Assembly: GCA_017626895.1 (NCBI GenBank)
Contig: JAGAHV010000159.1
Coordinates: 1-64,000, forward strand
DNA from: Ventricola sp017626895
GTDB taxonomy: Bacteria; Bacillota; Clostridia; Christensenellales; Aristaeellaceae
Reading direction: 5' to 3'
DNA length: 64,000 nt
Position 1 is the stretch's first letter; each line of letters begins with the position of its first letter. The notes below the pieces were generated by a model. It did no database searches, was not told the origin of the DNA, and was given only the letters and a program-made list of their open reading frames with translations. This document shows, piece by piece, positions 53,594 through 62,445 of this stretch. Made by a program: the position numbers and the translations under genes.

Positions 53594-54796
53594 TCAAGTC
53601 ATGATTTCCCGGCCCACGGGCGGCTCTGCAGATGCATTGTCCTGTTCATTGTCCGGATGCAGATAATCCTTTATCCGGATGAAATACTCCCGTTCTGAAT
53701 CCTCTGCAAAATCCCTTGCATCGCTTTCACATTGCTGATAATAGTAGGTATTGAAATCCCCGTCTGTACCGGTATAGTTCTGAAATTCTTCGGCATATTC
53801 CCTGATTTCCCGGAACATCATAAGACCTCTGTTTTCCTGACGGGTTTCTATCAGCAGATCGATCAGGCGATGCTGATATGCATGATAAGCCTCATGACAG
53901 ACGGTATTGACCAGTTCCCACGGGGAATCGTATAACAGAGATGCCGTGCTGATCCGGATTTCATGTGTTTTGTCATGGTAGGTTCCCGCCTTGTCCCTGC
54001 TCATATCCTCAGCGCCCACATTCAGTTCATGCGGCAGGCCCAGATATCTCTGTTCAATATTGGCCACGGTCTGAAGGACATTCAGCTTTTCCCGGGCAGT
54101 GTACTGTTCCCATCTTCCGTCAGCCAGCGCCGTCAGGGTTCCCATGTTGTTCTGGATGGTCTGTGCCTCGATATTCTGATCACTGGCCGGCGGGACCGCT
54201 GCCTTAACCAGTACCGAATTAAACGCGCGTGCCGATCCCGTTACCGCAATGATCACGGCAAAGCCGAACCCAATCATTCTCTGCAAGACCATCGCCATCC
54301 AGCGGCCCTCAGGCAGGACAGACTGCCCTGCCATAACCCGCCTGACAACCTGCCATGTAAGGAATGCCGAAACCGCAGAGGTGAGACACAGCAGCACTGT
54401 GCTGATCAGATCAGGACGGACAGGCATATAGGCAAGTACCGTATATATTCCGTATCCGATCAGCAGATTAAAACAGACGCTGATGATATTTCTGTGATGC
54501 CGGATATTCAGGAGTGTTCCAAGACCTGTTCCGGTCAGGACAAGTCCCCACAGAACAGCCTTGGAAAGGACGAGTGTCTGATGCTCAAGGGATCTGAACA
54601 GAAAGAGCCGATACCAGACCATCCCGATCAACATCCAGAAAACGTTATTGAACAGATAATCAACGATTCCATCCCGGTTTCCGGCAACACGGGAATGCCT
54701 TTCTTTCCGGACCGGACAGATGTATCCCTGATCAGGATGATAGCCCAGGATCACGCCGGCCTGTTCCCGCGTTGAAAAAGACTTGTTTCTTCTCAT
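53594..54796 (-). CDS. Membrane protein with metalloprotease-like HEAYH motif
   Basis: A 400-residue protein. After a cytoplasmic N-terminus (YHPDQGYICPVRKERHSR) come five or six membrane segments (about residues 50-210). A soluble domain follows with VNTVCHEAYHAYQHRLID near residue 305, a gluzincin-type HExxH zinc motif, and YAEEFQNYT--CESDARDFAEDSE downstream, where a third ligand Glu could lie. It could be a membrane-anchored zinc protease; no named family is recognised. ATG at 54796 has GAGGAGGATGACGCC. The 85-bp repeats begin immediately upstream. Confidence 0.75.
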   Translation of the reverse strand: MRRNKSFSTREQAGVILGYHPDQGYICPVRKERHSRVAGNRDGIVDYLFNNVFWMLIGMVWYRLFLFRSLEHQTLVLSKAVLWGLVLTGTGLGTLLNIRHHRNIISVCFNLLIGYGIYTVLAYMPVRPDLISTVLLCLTSAVSAFLTWQVVRRVMAGQSVLPEGRWMAMVLQRMIGFGFAVIIAVTGSARAFNSVLVKAAVPPASDQNIEAQTIQNNMGTLTALADGRWEQYTAREKLNVLQTVANIEQRYLGLPHELNVGAEDMSRDKAGTYHDKTHEIRISTASLLYDSPWELVNTVCHEAYHAYQHRLIDLLIETRQENRGLMMFREIREYAEEFQNYTGTDGDFNTYYYQQCESDARDFAEDSEREYFIRIKDYLHPDNEQDNASAEPPVGREIMT

Positions 54797-54822
54797 GGCG
54801 TCATCCTCCTCTGCTCTGGTCA

Positions 54823-54966
54823 ATTGCCTGAGACACGTTGCCAATGGGTCAGATTTTCCTTACTGTCGCTGCGCGACAGAGCCACTTTGCAAGCCTCCAC
54901 TCTGTTCATTTGCCTGAGACACTTTGCCAATGACCCGGATTTCCCTTACTGTCGCTGCGCGACAGG
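54823..54966. repeat. 85-bp hairpin repeat family, two tandem copies
   Basis: Two imperfect direct copies with an exact 86-bp period: TTGCCTGAGACAC-TTGCCAATG blocks at 54824 and 54910, then the perfect hairpin CTGTCGC-TGC-GCGACAG at 54863-54879 and 54949-54965. The hairpin also occurs at 39080. The rest of the 54797-55130 intergenic region holds only the malQ terminator. Confidence 0.85.
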
Positions 54967-55091
54967 GCCACTGCCCTGACAGAAAGCTTTCTGTCTCCCC
55001 TCATTCGCCAGTTTCACGGAATCGTTATATCACAAAATCTCCTTTCCCTGCATTCAACTGATGGTTGAAACGGACAAAGCCTGATCAAAAC

Positions 55092-55118
55092 CAGCCGGAG
55101 CAGAAGCTGCTCCGGCTG
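55092..55118 (-). terminator. Terminator after malQ
   Basis: A perfect 12-bp stem (55092-55103 with 55107-55118) with a 3-nt loop and four T on the minus strand, 13 nt past the malQ stop. Confidence 0.7.
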
Positions 55119-55130
55119 TATCTGGGCTGT

Positions 55131-56675
55131 TTACTTGTTCCAGGGATAGTTCTTGACGCTCTCTGCCTCCCAGTTCAGGCGGCCATAGCTGCGGGTCAGA
55201 CCGAAAATCTTCTTCTCAACCTTTTTGGTCAGCATGCCCGGACGGAGACGCCAGAACCAGTTGTCCTCCTGATGGGCAGGATTGTTGATTCTCGCCTCGC
55301 TGCCCAGTCCGAGATGATCCTGAAGCTGAATGACACAGGTCTCAGCACGGCTGATCATGGCTGCGCGGACAAATACCTCATTCATATGCGGCGCATCGCT
55401 CATTCTGACGCCGAAGTAATCGCAGATCATCTGCTGGACTTCCGGCTTCAGGGAGGCAAACCAGCCGTTCACCGGATCATTGTCATGGGTTCCCGGATAA
55501 ACCACGCAGTGCTCCGGAATGTTATGAATCAGATAATCATTCAGGGCATGGGTGTCATCGGGATCAAAGGCAAACTGCAGGACCTTCATGTTCGGAAAAC
55601 CAGATTCGCGCACCATCTGCCGGACGGATTCGGTCATGTACCCCAGATCCTCCACGATGACCGGCTTGTATCCCATGTTCCGCGCCATCTGATGGAACAG
55701 AGCCATTCCGGGTCCCTTCTTCCATTCGCCGTCTTTTGCCCCTTTTCCTGCCGGGATGGAGAAATACTCATCCAGGCCGCGGAAATGGTCGATTCTCAGC
55801 AGATCGCACTGTTCAAAATTGTACCAGAGGCGGGCCATCCACCAGCCGAACCCGTCCTCCATATGCTTATCCCAGCGGTACAGCGGCGTTCCCCAGATCT
55901 GACCATCCACCGCGAAATCATCCGGCGGGCAGCCCGCAACCGCAGTCTGATGATTGTCCTCATCCAGCTGGAACATGTCCGGATGCGCCCAGACATCCGC
56001 GCTGTCAAAGGAAACATAGATCGGAATATCGCCGATAATCTGAATCTTTTTGCCGTTGGCATAGGCTTTCAGTGCTCTCCACTGCTGATCGAATTCAAAC
56101 TGCAGGAACTTGTGGAATTCAATGTCGAAATAAAGTTCCCGGTTGTAATAATCAATGGCATTCTGCCAGCGATGGCTGATGTCGTGCGGCCATTCAGGCC
56201 ATTCTTTTCCACCGAAAAAGTCCTTGAGCGCCATGAACAGGGCGTAGTCATCCAGCCACCATCCATTGTTCCGGGTAAATTCCTGATAGTCCTCCCGCTT
56301 GTAGATCTCGCTGCGCTCATAGGCTTTTCTCAGCAGCGGCAGCCGGCGGGCATTCAGTTTCTCGTAATCAATCCTGTCCGGATCATTTCCGAAGTCCTCG
56401 GCATCAATTTCCTCGCGAGTCAAAAGGCCTTCCTTCTCCAGTGCATCCAGACTGATGTAAAACGGATTTCCGGCAAACGCGGAGAAGCCCTGATAAGGTG
56501 AATCATACGCCAGAGGCATATGGTTCGGCGGGTTCAGGGGCAGGATCTGCCAGTAGGTCTGTCCGGATCTCTCCAGAAAATCGACAAACTGATACGCCGC
56601 CTCATCAAAACAACCGATCCCGTATTTGCTGGGAAGACTGGAAACAGGCATAAGAATTCCCGCAGTGCGACTCAT
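55131..56675 (-). CDS. malQ: 4-alpha-glucanotransferase (amylomaltase)
   Basis: A 514-residue GH77 enzyme of the usual length for bacterial MalQ. It starts RTAGILMPVSSLPSKYGIGCF and has LPLNPPNHMPLAYDSPYQGFSAFAGNP. The nucleophile Asp is in LLRIDHFRGLDEY, the acid/base Glu in VIVEDLGYMTESV, and the stabilising Asp in YPGTHDNDPVNGWF. It transfers maltosyl units between alpha-1,4-glucans in the cytoplasm. ATG at 56675 has GAGGAG. It stands alone, without maltose transporter or phosphorylase genes nearby. Confidence 0.96.
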   Translation of the reverse strand: MSRTAGILMPVSSLPSKYGIGCFDEAAYQFVDFLERSGQTYWQILPLNPPNHMPLAYDSPYQGFSAFAGNPFYISLDALEKEGLLTREEIDAEDFGNDPDRIDYEKLNARRLPLLRKAYERSEIYKREDYQEFTRNNGWWLDDYALFMALKDFFGGKEWPEWPHDISHRWQNAIDYYNRELYFDIEFHKFLQFEFDQQWRALKAYANGKKIQIIGDIPIYVSFDSADVWAHPDMFQLDEDNHQTAVAGCPPDDFAVDGQIWGTPLYRWDKHMEDGFGWWMARLWYNFEQCDLLRIDHFRGLDEYFSIPAGKGAKDGEWKKGPGMALFHQMARNMGYKPVIVEDLGYMTESVRQMVRESGFPNMKVLQFAFDPDDTHALNDYLIHNIPEHCVVYPGTHDNDPVNGWFASLKPEVQQMICDYFGVRMSDAPHMNEVFVRAAMISRAETCVIQLQDHLGLGSEARINNPAHQEDNWFWRLRPGMLTKKVEKKIFGLTRSYGRLNWEAESVKNYPWNK

Positions 56676-56741
56676 GATAAATCTCCTCACTTATAAGTTC
56701 TCTGACGGTTTTTCATTTTGGGAACGGAAAAACCGGACACT

Positions 56742-56770
56742 ATTTTAACAATTTCACCCTTCAAGTTCAA
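56742..56770 (-). promoter_or_regulatory. Promoter of malQ
   Basis: TTGAAC (56770-56765) and TAAAAT (56747-56742) on the minus strand, 17 bp apart, about 65 nt before the ATG. Confidence 0.6.
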
Positions 56771-56800
56771 TATCCATCTTAATCATCCGGACAAGAGAGG

Positions 56801-56930
56801 CCCAACCAGCGACAGATTGTCAGATCCGGACCATGACAAAGCCTCTCAGGCAAATGACCGGCCGTGAGACCCGCAAAAGAGTGCCCCATGCAGCGCCAGT
56901 TTGTCAGATTCCTGTCGGAACAAAGCCGTA
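56801..56930. repeat. 85-bp repeat family, inverted and diverged copies
   Basis: Two related blocks, CAGCGACAGATTGTCAGATC at 56807 and CAGCGCCAGTTTGTCAGATT at 56891, are 84 bp apart. The segment CTCAGGCAAATGACC between them is the reverse complement of the block opening the repeats at 54.8 kb. The hairpin itself is lost. It lies between malQ and the clan-D gene. Confidence 0.65.
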
Positions 56931-56967
56931 TGGCTGACAGCATTCATTCGCCTCCGGGCATTTTTCG

Positions 56968-58626
56968 TCAGTTCGGATCTCTCAGCGAACGGCTGACCTC
57001 TTTCCAGACCTTTTCCCAGATTGGACCGGTGGCACAGCCGACCCGAAGTCCCCATGGCTCATACCAGTTGAAAGTAGCCACATTTCCATCCAGCAGCCAG
57101 TCCTGCGGCAGTGCCGTGTTTTCCCAGTCCAGCGGCACCGCGGGTTCAGCGGCGGCCGCATTGCGCCGCAGCATCCCGGCAAGTTCCTCCTCCTGATCTC
57201 GTGGGAGCGTATCCGGTTTGACGGAATAGAACAGGGAGGTTCCGCTGCCGGCCAGCAGTCTGCCCCACTGCCGGTTATATTGCCACGGAATCAGATCCGA
57301 AATCCCGATGCAGTCCGCGTCAATGTCAAAAAATGCCCTGTGCTGCGGCAGGCGGAACGCCAGGGTATTGACCCCGATCCGCAATGTGCGTTCCCACATC
57401 AGTCCACTGGTATCATCCCCGGTACGGTGCATATGCATCAGCCCGGCCCCGAGATGCCCGATGGTATTGCATCCAAGAACCAGCATGTCATGCTGTGAGG
57501 CACTTTCCAGAATCGCCTCATACAGTGCCACAATAATCTCGGCACTCGTCCGGCTCCGGTCCGCAAAGTGCCAGCCCTCATCCGCCATTTCATAGGGCAT
57601 TTCGCTGCCCCAGCGGTTCATCAGGTCAAAGGTGGTAAAGTCATGCTTGAGCAGGCGGAATCCCCATGCACCGATCTGTGAAACGATCCCTTTGACATGC
57701 TCCAGCGCCTCCGGAACGGAGGGATCCAGGGCACCGTTATGGGGCAGGCGCCAGGACGCCGGAATGTCCGGACTGTTGTCCTGCAGAAGGCGTACCCAGA
57801 TACCGGGGATCACGCCCATATTCCGGATTTCACCGGCCAGTGTGCCCATATCGCCAAAATGCGCATTGGACGTCCAGGGGCCGCCATTGTACGTCTCCTC
57901 AAAGGTCCCGTCCGCATGATAGCGATCCCGCTGCCAGCAGTCATCGATCACAAAATAAGGACGGTTCGGAATCCCCTCGGTCAGCCTGGCCAGATAGGCC
58001 GCATCCCTCAGAACATCCTCACGGGAACTGCGTCCATAGGCATAATACCAGTTGTTGGAACCATATACCGGTTTCTCCGGCAGAATTGGATCGCTGCACA
58101 TGGCCCGGCAGAACTTCTGCGCTGCCTCAAACGTGCCAATCCCTTTATAGTTCCGGCAAACGACCTCCGCCGCCAGCAGACGGCGTCCCGCCAGCAGTAC
58201 GCCCTCTCCGCCGCAGCGGACATCCAGCCAGAGGGTAATCCCCTCCGTATCAATCATCCAGCTGCAGATGGCCGCAGGGCGAACACGCACGCCGTATCCC
58301 GTCGTGCCATTCGCCTGTTTGACCAGGGCATACCAGGGCAATGTCTGATAAGGCAGGATATTGTGCCAGGCAAGATCCCCATAGGAACGCTCCCAGGCAT
58401 CCCCCAGAACCTGGCCCCGAAGCCGTCCGGCAAAATGCCAGCGAAGCCGTACCTTGCAAAGAGGAGAATCCCCGGCCGTCACCCAGACAGCCAGCCGGTC
58501 ATCCTCACATTTGGTCTCAACACACACATCCTTATACCGGAAACAGCCCGCTTTCATTTCATCCGGCTGAGCCGGATCATTTTCCACCATTACGACATCC
58601 GGGATCCGCTGAATATTCTCAAACAT
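56968..58626 (-). CDS. Clan-D (GH36/GH27-like) glycoside hydrolase, atypical
   Basis: A 552-residue protein with an N-terminal beta-domain and a TIM barrel in the alpha-galactosidase style. NRPYFVIDDCW is the strand-2 motif, the likely nucleophile is Asp329 in FRLLKHDFTTFD, and the likely acid/base is Asp404 or 405 in HRTGDDTSG. It lacks the CSGGGGRFD and SDDTDA signatures of the adjacent true GH36 enzyme and is shorter. It could act on alpha-galactosides or related alpha-linked sugars. AAAGGATAAGG precedes ATG at 58626, five nt after the upstream gene ends, so the two form an operon. No signal peptide. Confidence 0.8.
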   Translation of the reverse strand: MFENIQRIPDVVMVENDPAQPDEMKAGCFRYKDVCVETKCEDDRLAVWVTAGDSPLCKVRLRWHFAGRLRGQVLGDAWERSYGDLAWHNILPYQTLPWYALVKQANGTTGYGVRVRPAAICSWMIDTEGITLWLDVRCGGEGVLLAGRRLLAAEVVCRNYKGIGTFEAAQKFCRAMCSDPILPEKPVYGSNNWYYAYGRSSREDVLRDAAYLARLTEGIPNRPYFVIDDCWQRDRYHADGTFEETYNGGPWTSNAHFGDMGTLAGEIRNMGVIPGIWVRLLQDNSPDIPASWRLPHNGALDPSVPEALEHVKGIVSQIGAWGFRLLKHDFTTFDLMNRWGSEMPYEMADEGWHFADRSRTSAEIIVALYEAILESASQHDMLVLGCNTIGHLGAGLMHMHRTGDDTSGLMWERTLRIGVNTLAFRLPQHRAFFDIDADCIGISDLIPWQYNRQWGRLLAGSGTSLFYSVKPDTLPRDQEEELAGMLRRNAAAAEPAVPLDWENTALPQDWLLDGNVATFNWYEPWGLRVGCATGPIWEKVWKEVSRSLRDPN

Positions 58627-58631
58627 TTGCC

Positions 58632-60827
58632 TTATCCTTTCTTCCGAGTGCTCACAAAATGCAGCTGTACAGCCTCATAATCCTCCCTGGCCGGATCCAC
58701 TGCCACACCGCCATGCATCAGGGCCGCGCCGGTAAAGCATCTGTCCGTCCCTTCCAGCTGATACGTTTCCCCGGGCAACAGCCCCTGAAGACGGATATAC
58801 GGGAAGGGCGCATTGGCCCGCACATGGGTCATAACCAGACTGACCAGTGCCTCACTGCCATCCCGGGAGGTGATCATCCAGGCGACATAATCCCGGTTTT
58901 CATCCAGTTCCGTCAGGCGGTAATAGGTTCCATCGGCAATCAGTTCCTGATAGCGGTGATACGCCCGAACCTGCTCCCGGATGCTTTCCTTTTCTGTTTC
59001 CGACAGCTTTTCCGGATTCAGCTCAATGCCAAACGTGCCTGACTGAGCCACAATTCCTCTGGTATTCAGCGACACAATTCGGCCGGTCTGGTGATTGGGT
59101 GATGCCGACACGTGGGATCCCATGGCACTGACCGGATAGCCATACGAAGTGCCCCGCTGAATCTCCAGCCGCTCGACCGCGTCCGTATCATCCGAGCACC
59201 AGATCTGGGGACAGTAAAACAGCATTCCCGCGTCAAAACGTCCGCCTCCGCCGGAGCAGCCCTCAATCATCAGGTCAGGATACCGCGCCTCAAGCCGCTC
59301 CAGAAGCCGGTAGGTTCCCAGCATAAACCGGTGTGCCACCTCTCCCTGACGATTGGCCGGCAGAGCATGAGAATATACATTGGCGACAGACCGGTTAAAG
59401 TCCCACTTCACGTATTCGATTCTGGCCTCATCCAGCACGGCACACATGGCCTTATAGATGTAATCCACCACGTCCTCTCTGGACATGTCCAGCACCATCT
59501 GATTCCGTGACATCACCGGTTTCCGGTCCGGATCCGTGAGTGCCCAGTCCGGATGTGCCCGGTAAAGATCCGAATCCTCACTGATCATCTCCGGTTCAAA
59601 CCACAGGCCGAACTTCATTCCCATCTCATGCACCCGGTCAGAGAGCTCCCGCATGCTGCATCCGAGCTTGCGTTCATTGACCACCCAGTCGCCCAGGCCC
59701 GAACTGTCATCATCCCGTTTGCCGAACCATCCATCGTCCAGTACCAGCATTTCCATGCCCATCTCCCGGGCAGCACGGGCAAAATTCAGGATCTTCTCCG
59801 CGTCAAAATCAAAATAGGCTGCTTCCCAGCTGTTGATCAGAACAGGCCTGGGCTGCCTCCAGCGGGCGGCAATCACCTGCTGGCGGAGAATATCATGATA
59901 CTGACGGCTCAGGCCGTTCAGGCCCTGTGCACTGAATGACAGAATGACCTCAGGCGTTTCAAAGGCCTCGCCCGGTGCCAGTGTCCAGGCAAATCCATCC
60001 GGGTGAATGCCCGACACAAGCCGGACACCACCGACCTGGTCCACCTCCATCTCCTCCAGATGATTTCCGGAATACACCATCATGGCGCCATAGCACTCAC
60101 CGACATTTTCCGTCGCATGCCGCTCACAAAGGATCACGAAAGGATTGCTGTGATGACTGCTCATTCCCCGGCGGGAACCGAAAGAGACCACGCCCCTGGG
60201 CAGCGGCATGCGTTCCGGAATCCGCTCCATGCAGTGACGTCCGTGAAAATGCAGCACATCATACTCCCCGAACGGGAAATCCAGACACGCAGAGGCTGCC
60301 TTCCGGATCACCATCTCCTGCCCGCTCCGGTTCAGCAGACGTACGGAACGGACAAGGACATCCTGCGACGGAAAAACATGATACCGAAGCTCCGCTTCAA
60401 GACCAATCACCTTGTCCTGCAGGGTCACAATCAGGGTCTCCGTTTCATCGCTTTCCCTCACATAGGGCATCCCGGGAAGCGCTTTCCGTCCTTTCTCCGT
60501 CCGGGCCCCCGCAAACCGCAGGTCCACACTCCGGCTTCCGTTTGCACCGGTCACCTGGACCGCTGAAAGCCGGTAATCCCCCACTCCGCTTCCAGAATAC
60601 TCCTGCGGCAGCTGGTCCAGGGAATAGGTGCGCTCATTCCGCATTTCATACGGGTTTCCGGAAAAGCCCCGGTCTGCCGTCCGAACCAGATAACTCATGT
60701 CCTCATCTGTTTTCTGCCCATAGTACAGATGCAGAAGCACACCGCTGCTGTCTGCCTTCATCTGGTACAGTGTATGCGCCGTTGTCAGGGAAAAGACCCC
60801 GGTCCTTTCATTTACCTGGATGCTCAT
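58632..60827 (-). CDS. GH36 alpha-galactosidase
   Basis: A 731-residue enzyme, full length for bacterial GH36 (AgaN/RafA type). The N-terminal beta-supersandwich is followed by a barrel with LVLDDGWFGKRDDD, LWFEPEMISEDSDLY, the nucleophile in EYVKWDFNRS, GCSGGGGRFDAGMLFYCPQ and the acid/base in WCSDDTDAVERL. It hydrolyses terminal alpha-1,6-galactose from melibiose, raffinose-type sugars and galactomannan side chains; the absence of a signal peptide puts it in the cytoplasm. ATG at 60827 is preceded by GAGGAG 12-13 nt upstream; an in-frame TTG at 60839 is less likely. It is the first gene of a two-gene operon. Confidence 0.96.
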   Translation of the reverse strand: MSIQVNERTGVFSLTTAHTLYQMKADSSGVLLHLYYGQKTDEDMSYLVRTADRGFSGNPYEMRNERTYSLDQLPQEYSGSGVGDYRLSAVQVTGANGSRSVDLRFAGARTEKGRKALPGMPYVRESDETETLIVTLQDKVIGLEAELRYHVFPSQDVLVRSVRLLNRSGQEMVIRKAASACLDFPFGEYDVLHFHGRHCMERIPERMPLPRGVVSFGSRRGMSSHHSNPFVILCERHATENVGECYGAMMVYSGNHLEEMEVDQVGGVRLVSGIHPDGFAWTLAPGEAFETPEVILSFSAQGLNGLSRQYHDILRQQVIAARWRQPRPVLINSWEAAYFDFDAEKILNFARAAREMGMEMLVLDDGWFGKRDDDSSGLGDWVVNERKLGCSMRELSDRVHEMGMKFGLWFEPEMISEDSDLYRAHPDWALTDPDRKPVMSRNQMVLDMSREDVVDYIYKAMCAVLDEARIEYVKWDFNRSVANVYSHALPANRQGEVAHRFMLGTYRLLERLEARYPDLMIEGCSGGGGRFDAGMLFYCPQIWCSDDTDAVERLEIQRGTSYGYPVSAMGSHVSASPNHQTGRIVSLNTRGIVAQSGTFGIELNPEKLSETEKESIREQVRAYHRYQELIADGTYYRLTELDENRDYVAWMITSRDGSEALVSLVMTHVRANAPFPYIRLQGLLPGETYQLEGTDRCFTGAALMHGGVAVDPAREDYEAVQLHFVSTRKKG

Positions 60828-61413
60828 TGTAAATCTCAACTCCTCAATTAATTTCGTTCATTAGATCGTATCTATGATCACCATTTTCCCTGAAGGAACG
60901 CACATCATCATCCTGATGCCGGTCACAGGAAAACGGCCCTCTCTTTTTGCTCATCATCTTTCCATCATCCGAAGCCGCGAATGACGCTTGCCCGTCATCC
61001 TCCGACTCTTCTGCCACATTCTTTTATCCAAATTTTATCAGAATTTCGACGCCTGCTCAACCTGTTTTTATTTCCCGGTTCCCTGCAGATTGACCGCTCT
61101 CCGGCTGTGCCCTGGGTCCGTCCAAATCTGTTTGAGAGCCTTTTTCGCGATTCCTTTCTGCAGACACATTCACGGCTTGACAACTTCCCTGCTTCAGGGC
61201 ATACTGTTCCGCAGCTTTGCAAACACCGCCAATGATCCCTGTCGCAGCCAGTGAATGTCGCGTTTCTGTCCGCCGTGGCATTTCCCGTCATTCGTCTGTT
61301 TTTCGCAGTGGCCGCGCCTGAGGAGCGGTCCTGTCCTGCAGCGACCGTTTGTCATACAGGGCCGGAACAAATCTGCTCCGGGAAAAGATCCGCATTGAGA
61401 GGGAGGAAGATAC
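60828..61413. other. Intergenic region between divergent aga and Sfp-type genes
   Basis: About 590 bp without a convincing gene: the short frames here lack ribosome-binding sites and protein-like composition. Promoters for the two divergent genes must lie here, but no box pair is good enough to name. GATCGTATCTATGATC near 60865 is a partial palindrome close to the alpha-galactosidase start. Confidence 0.35.
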
Positions 61414-62070
61414 ATGCACCAACCTGTTACCGTTTATGCACTTCATACCGCTGACATTCAGCAGATGGACTGGACACCGTTATATACGGCGATGCCGGAA
61501 CGCATGAAGAAAGCGGAACGTTTCCGTTTTGAGAAAGATCGTCTTCTCTGTATCGGCGCAGGACTGCTCCTGCTGCATGCTCTCCCGCTTCGCAATGAAT
61601 CTGAACTGCAGACCGGTCCATACGGAAAACTGTTTGTTCCGGGAAAACGCTTTTTCAATCTTTCCCACAGCGGACACTGGTGCATTCTTGCAGCCGGCGA
61701 TATGGAGATTGGCGCAGACATTGAAGAAATCCGTGAAAGCAATGTTTCCATCGCCTCATCCATTTATTCTCCCCGGGAGATTGAATGGATGAATGAGCAG
61801 CCTCTGGACCGGTTTCATGTGCTCTGGACCTGGAAAGAAAGTGTCATGAAAGCGACCGGACTCGGTCTGAATCTTAACCCAAAATCCATTGATGTGCTTC
61901 CTTTCACCCAGGACAAACCGATTTTCCTGAATGGCCGTACCTGGTACGCAAAAAGCGGCAATATTCCCGGATACCGATACAGCCTCTGCACGGCTCACCC
62001 CATCGACAGCTGGAACTGGGTTGACGGTTCAGCCCTCATTCATCCGTCCGGTCAGGAGACGGCCAATTAG
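61414..62070 (+). CDS. Sfp-type 4'-phosphopantetheinyl transferase
   Basis: A 218-residue enzyme that attaches phosphopantetheine from CoA to carrier proteins. The three family motifs are present: FNLSHSGHWCILA, then EIGADIEEIRE (Mg-binding Asp and Glu), then VLWTWKESVMKATGLGL (WxxKEAxxKxxG type). GGGAGGAAG precedes the ATG. The protein is of the longer Sfp/EntD class normally linked to non-ribosomal or polyketide synthesis, yet no synthetase or carrier gene is in the window. It may therefore serve a distant cluster or substitute for AcpS. Confidence 0.9.
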   Translation: MHQPVTVYALHTADIQQMDWTPLYTAMPERMKKAERFRFEKDRLLCIGAGLLLLHALPLRNESELQTGPYGKLFVPGKRFFNLSHSGHWCILAAGDMEIGADIEEIRESNVSIASSIYSPREIEWMNEQPLDRFHVLWTWKESVMKATGLGLNLNPKSIDVLPFTQDKPIFLNGRTWYAKSGNIPGYRYSLCTAHPIDSWNWVDGSALIHPSGQETAN

Positions 62071-62096
62071 CCGTAACCCGACCGCTTCACCGTACA

Positions 62097-62125
62097 CAAA
62101 AAGCATGCCCGCGGGCATGCTTTTC
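62097..62125. terminator. Terminator after the Sfp-type gene
   Basis: A perfect stem AAAAGCATGCCCG/CGGGCATGCTTTT (about 62099-62124) with T runs on both strands. Confidence 0.85.
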
Positions 62126-62445
62126 TCGTTAAAATTCCTATTCGTTCAGGGTGACATCTTCGCCAGTTTAAAACCTCCTGAATTTATTCGACGACTGCCG
62201 AATAAATCATTTCCATTATAAACCGGTCTCCGGCTGTATCCGGCAGACGTTACAGATACCCAGATCTGGCCATTCTTTCCTGCTTTGCCGGACTTTAAAC
62301 CCCTGCTTAATTTAATCCCTGTTTCGACGAAATTTTCAAAAAGGGCAATATTTGTTTTTAAGTTTTTTTAATTCGGTCTGCCTGTCTCCCGGCAGATTCG
62401 GAGAAACGGCGTCATCTGAGAATGGATGTATACCGGGATGACTGT
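62126..62445. other. Intergenic region with inverted repeat and unused ribosome-binding site
   Basis: The inverted repeat ATTTATTCG-N8-CGAATAAAT lies at about 62182-62207. On the minus strand it is followed by a strong AGGAGG and only a four-codon frame (ATG TCA CCC TGA), and TATAAT lies about 10 nt before the repeat. No real gene is evident; it may be the remnant of one. Confidence 0.35.

Noticed and set aside
54823..54966. CRISPR array
   Set aside because: There are only two copies, the 86-bp period consists of similar sequence throughout rather than unique spacers, and no cas genes are present.
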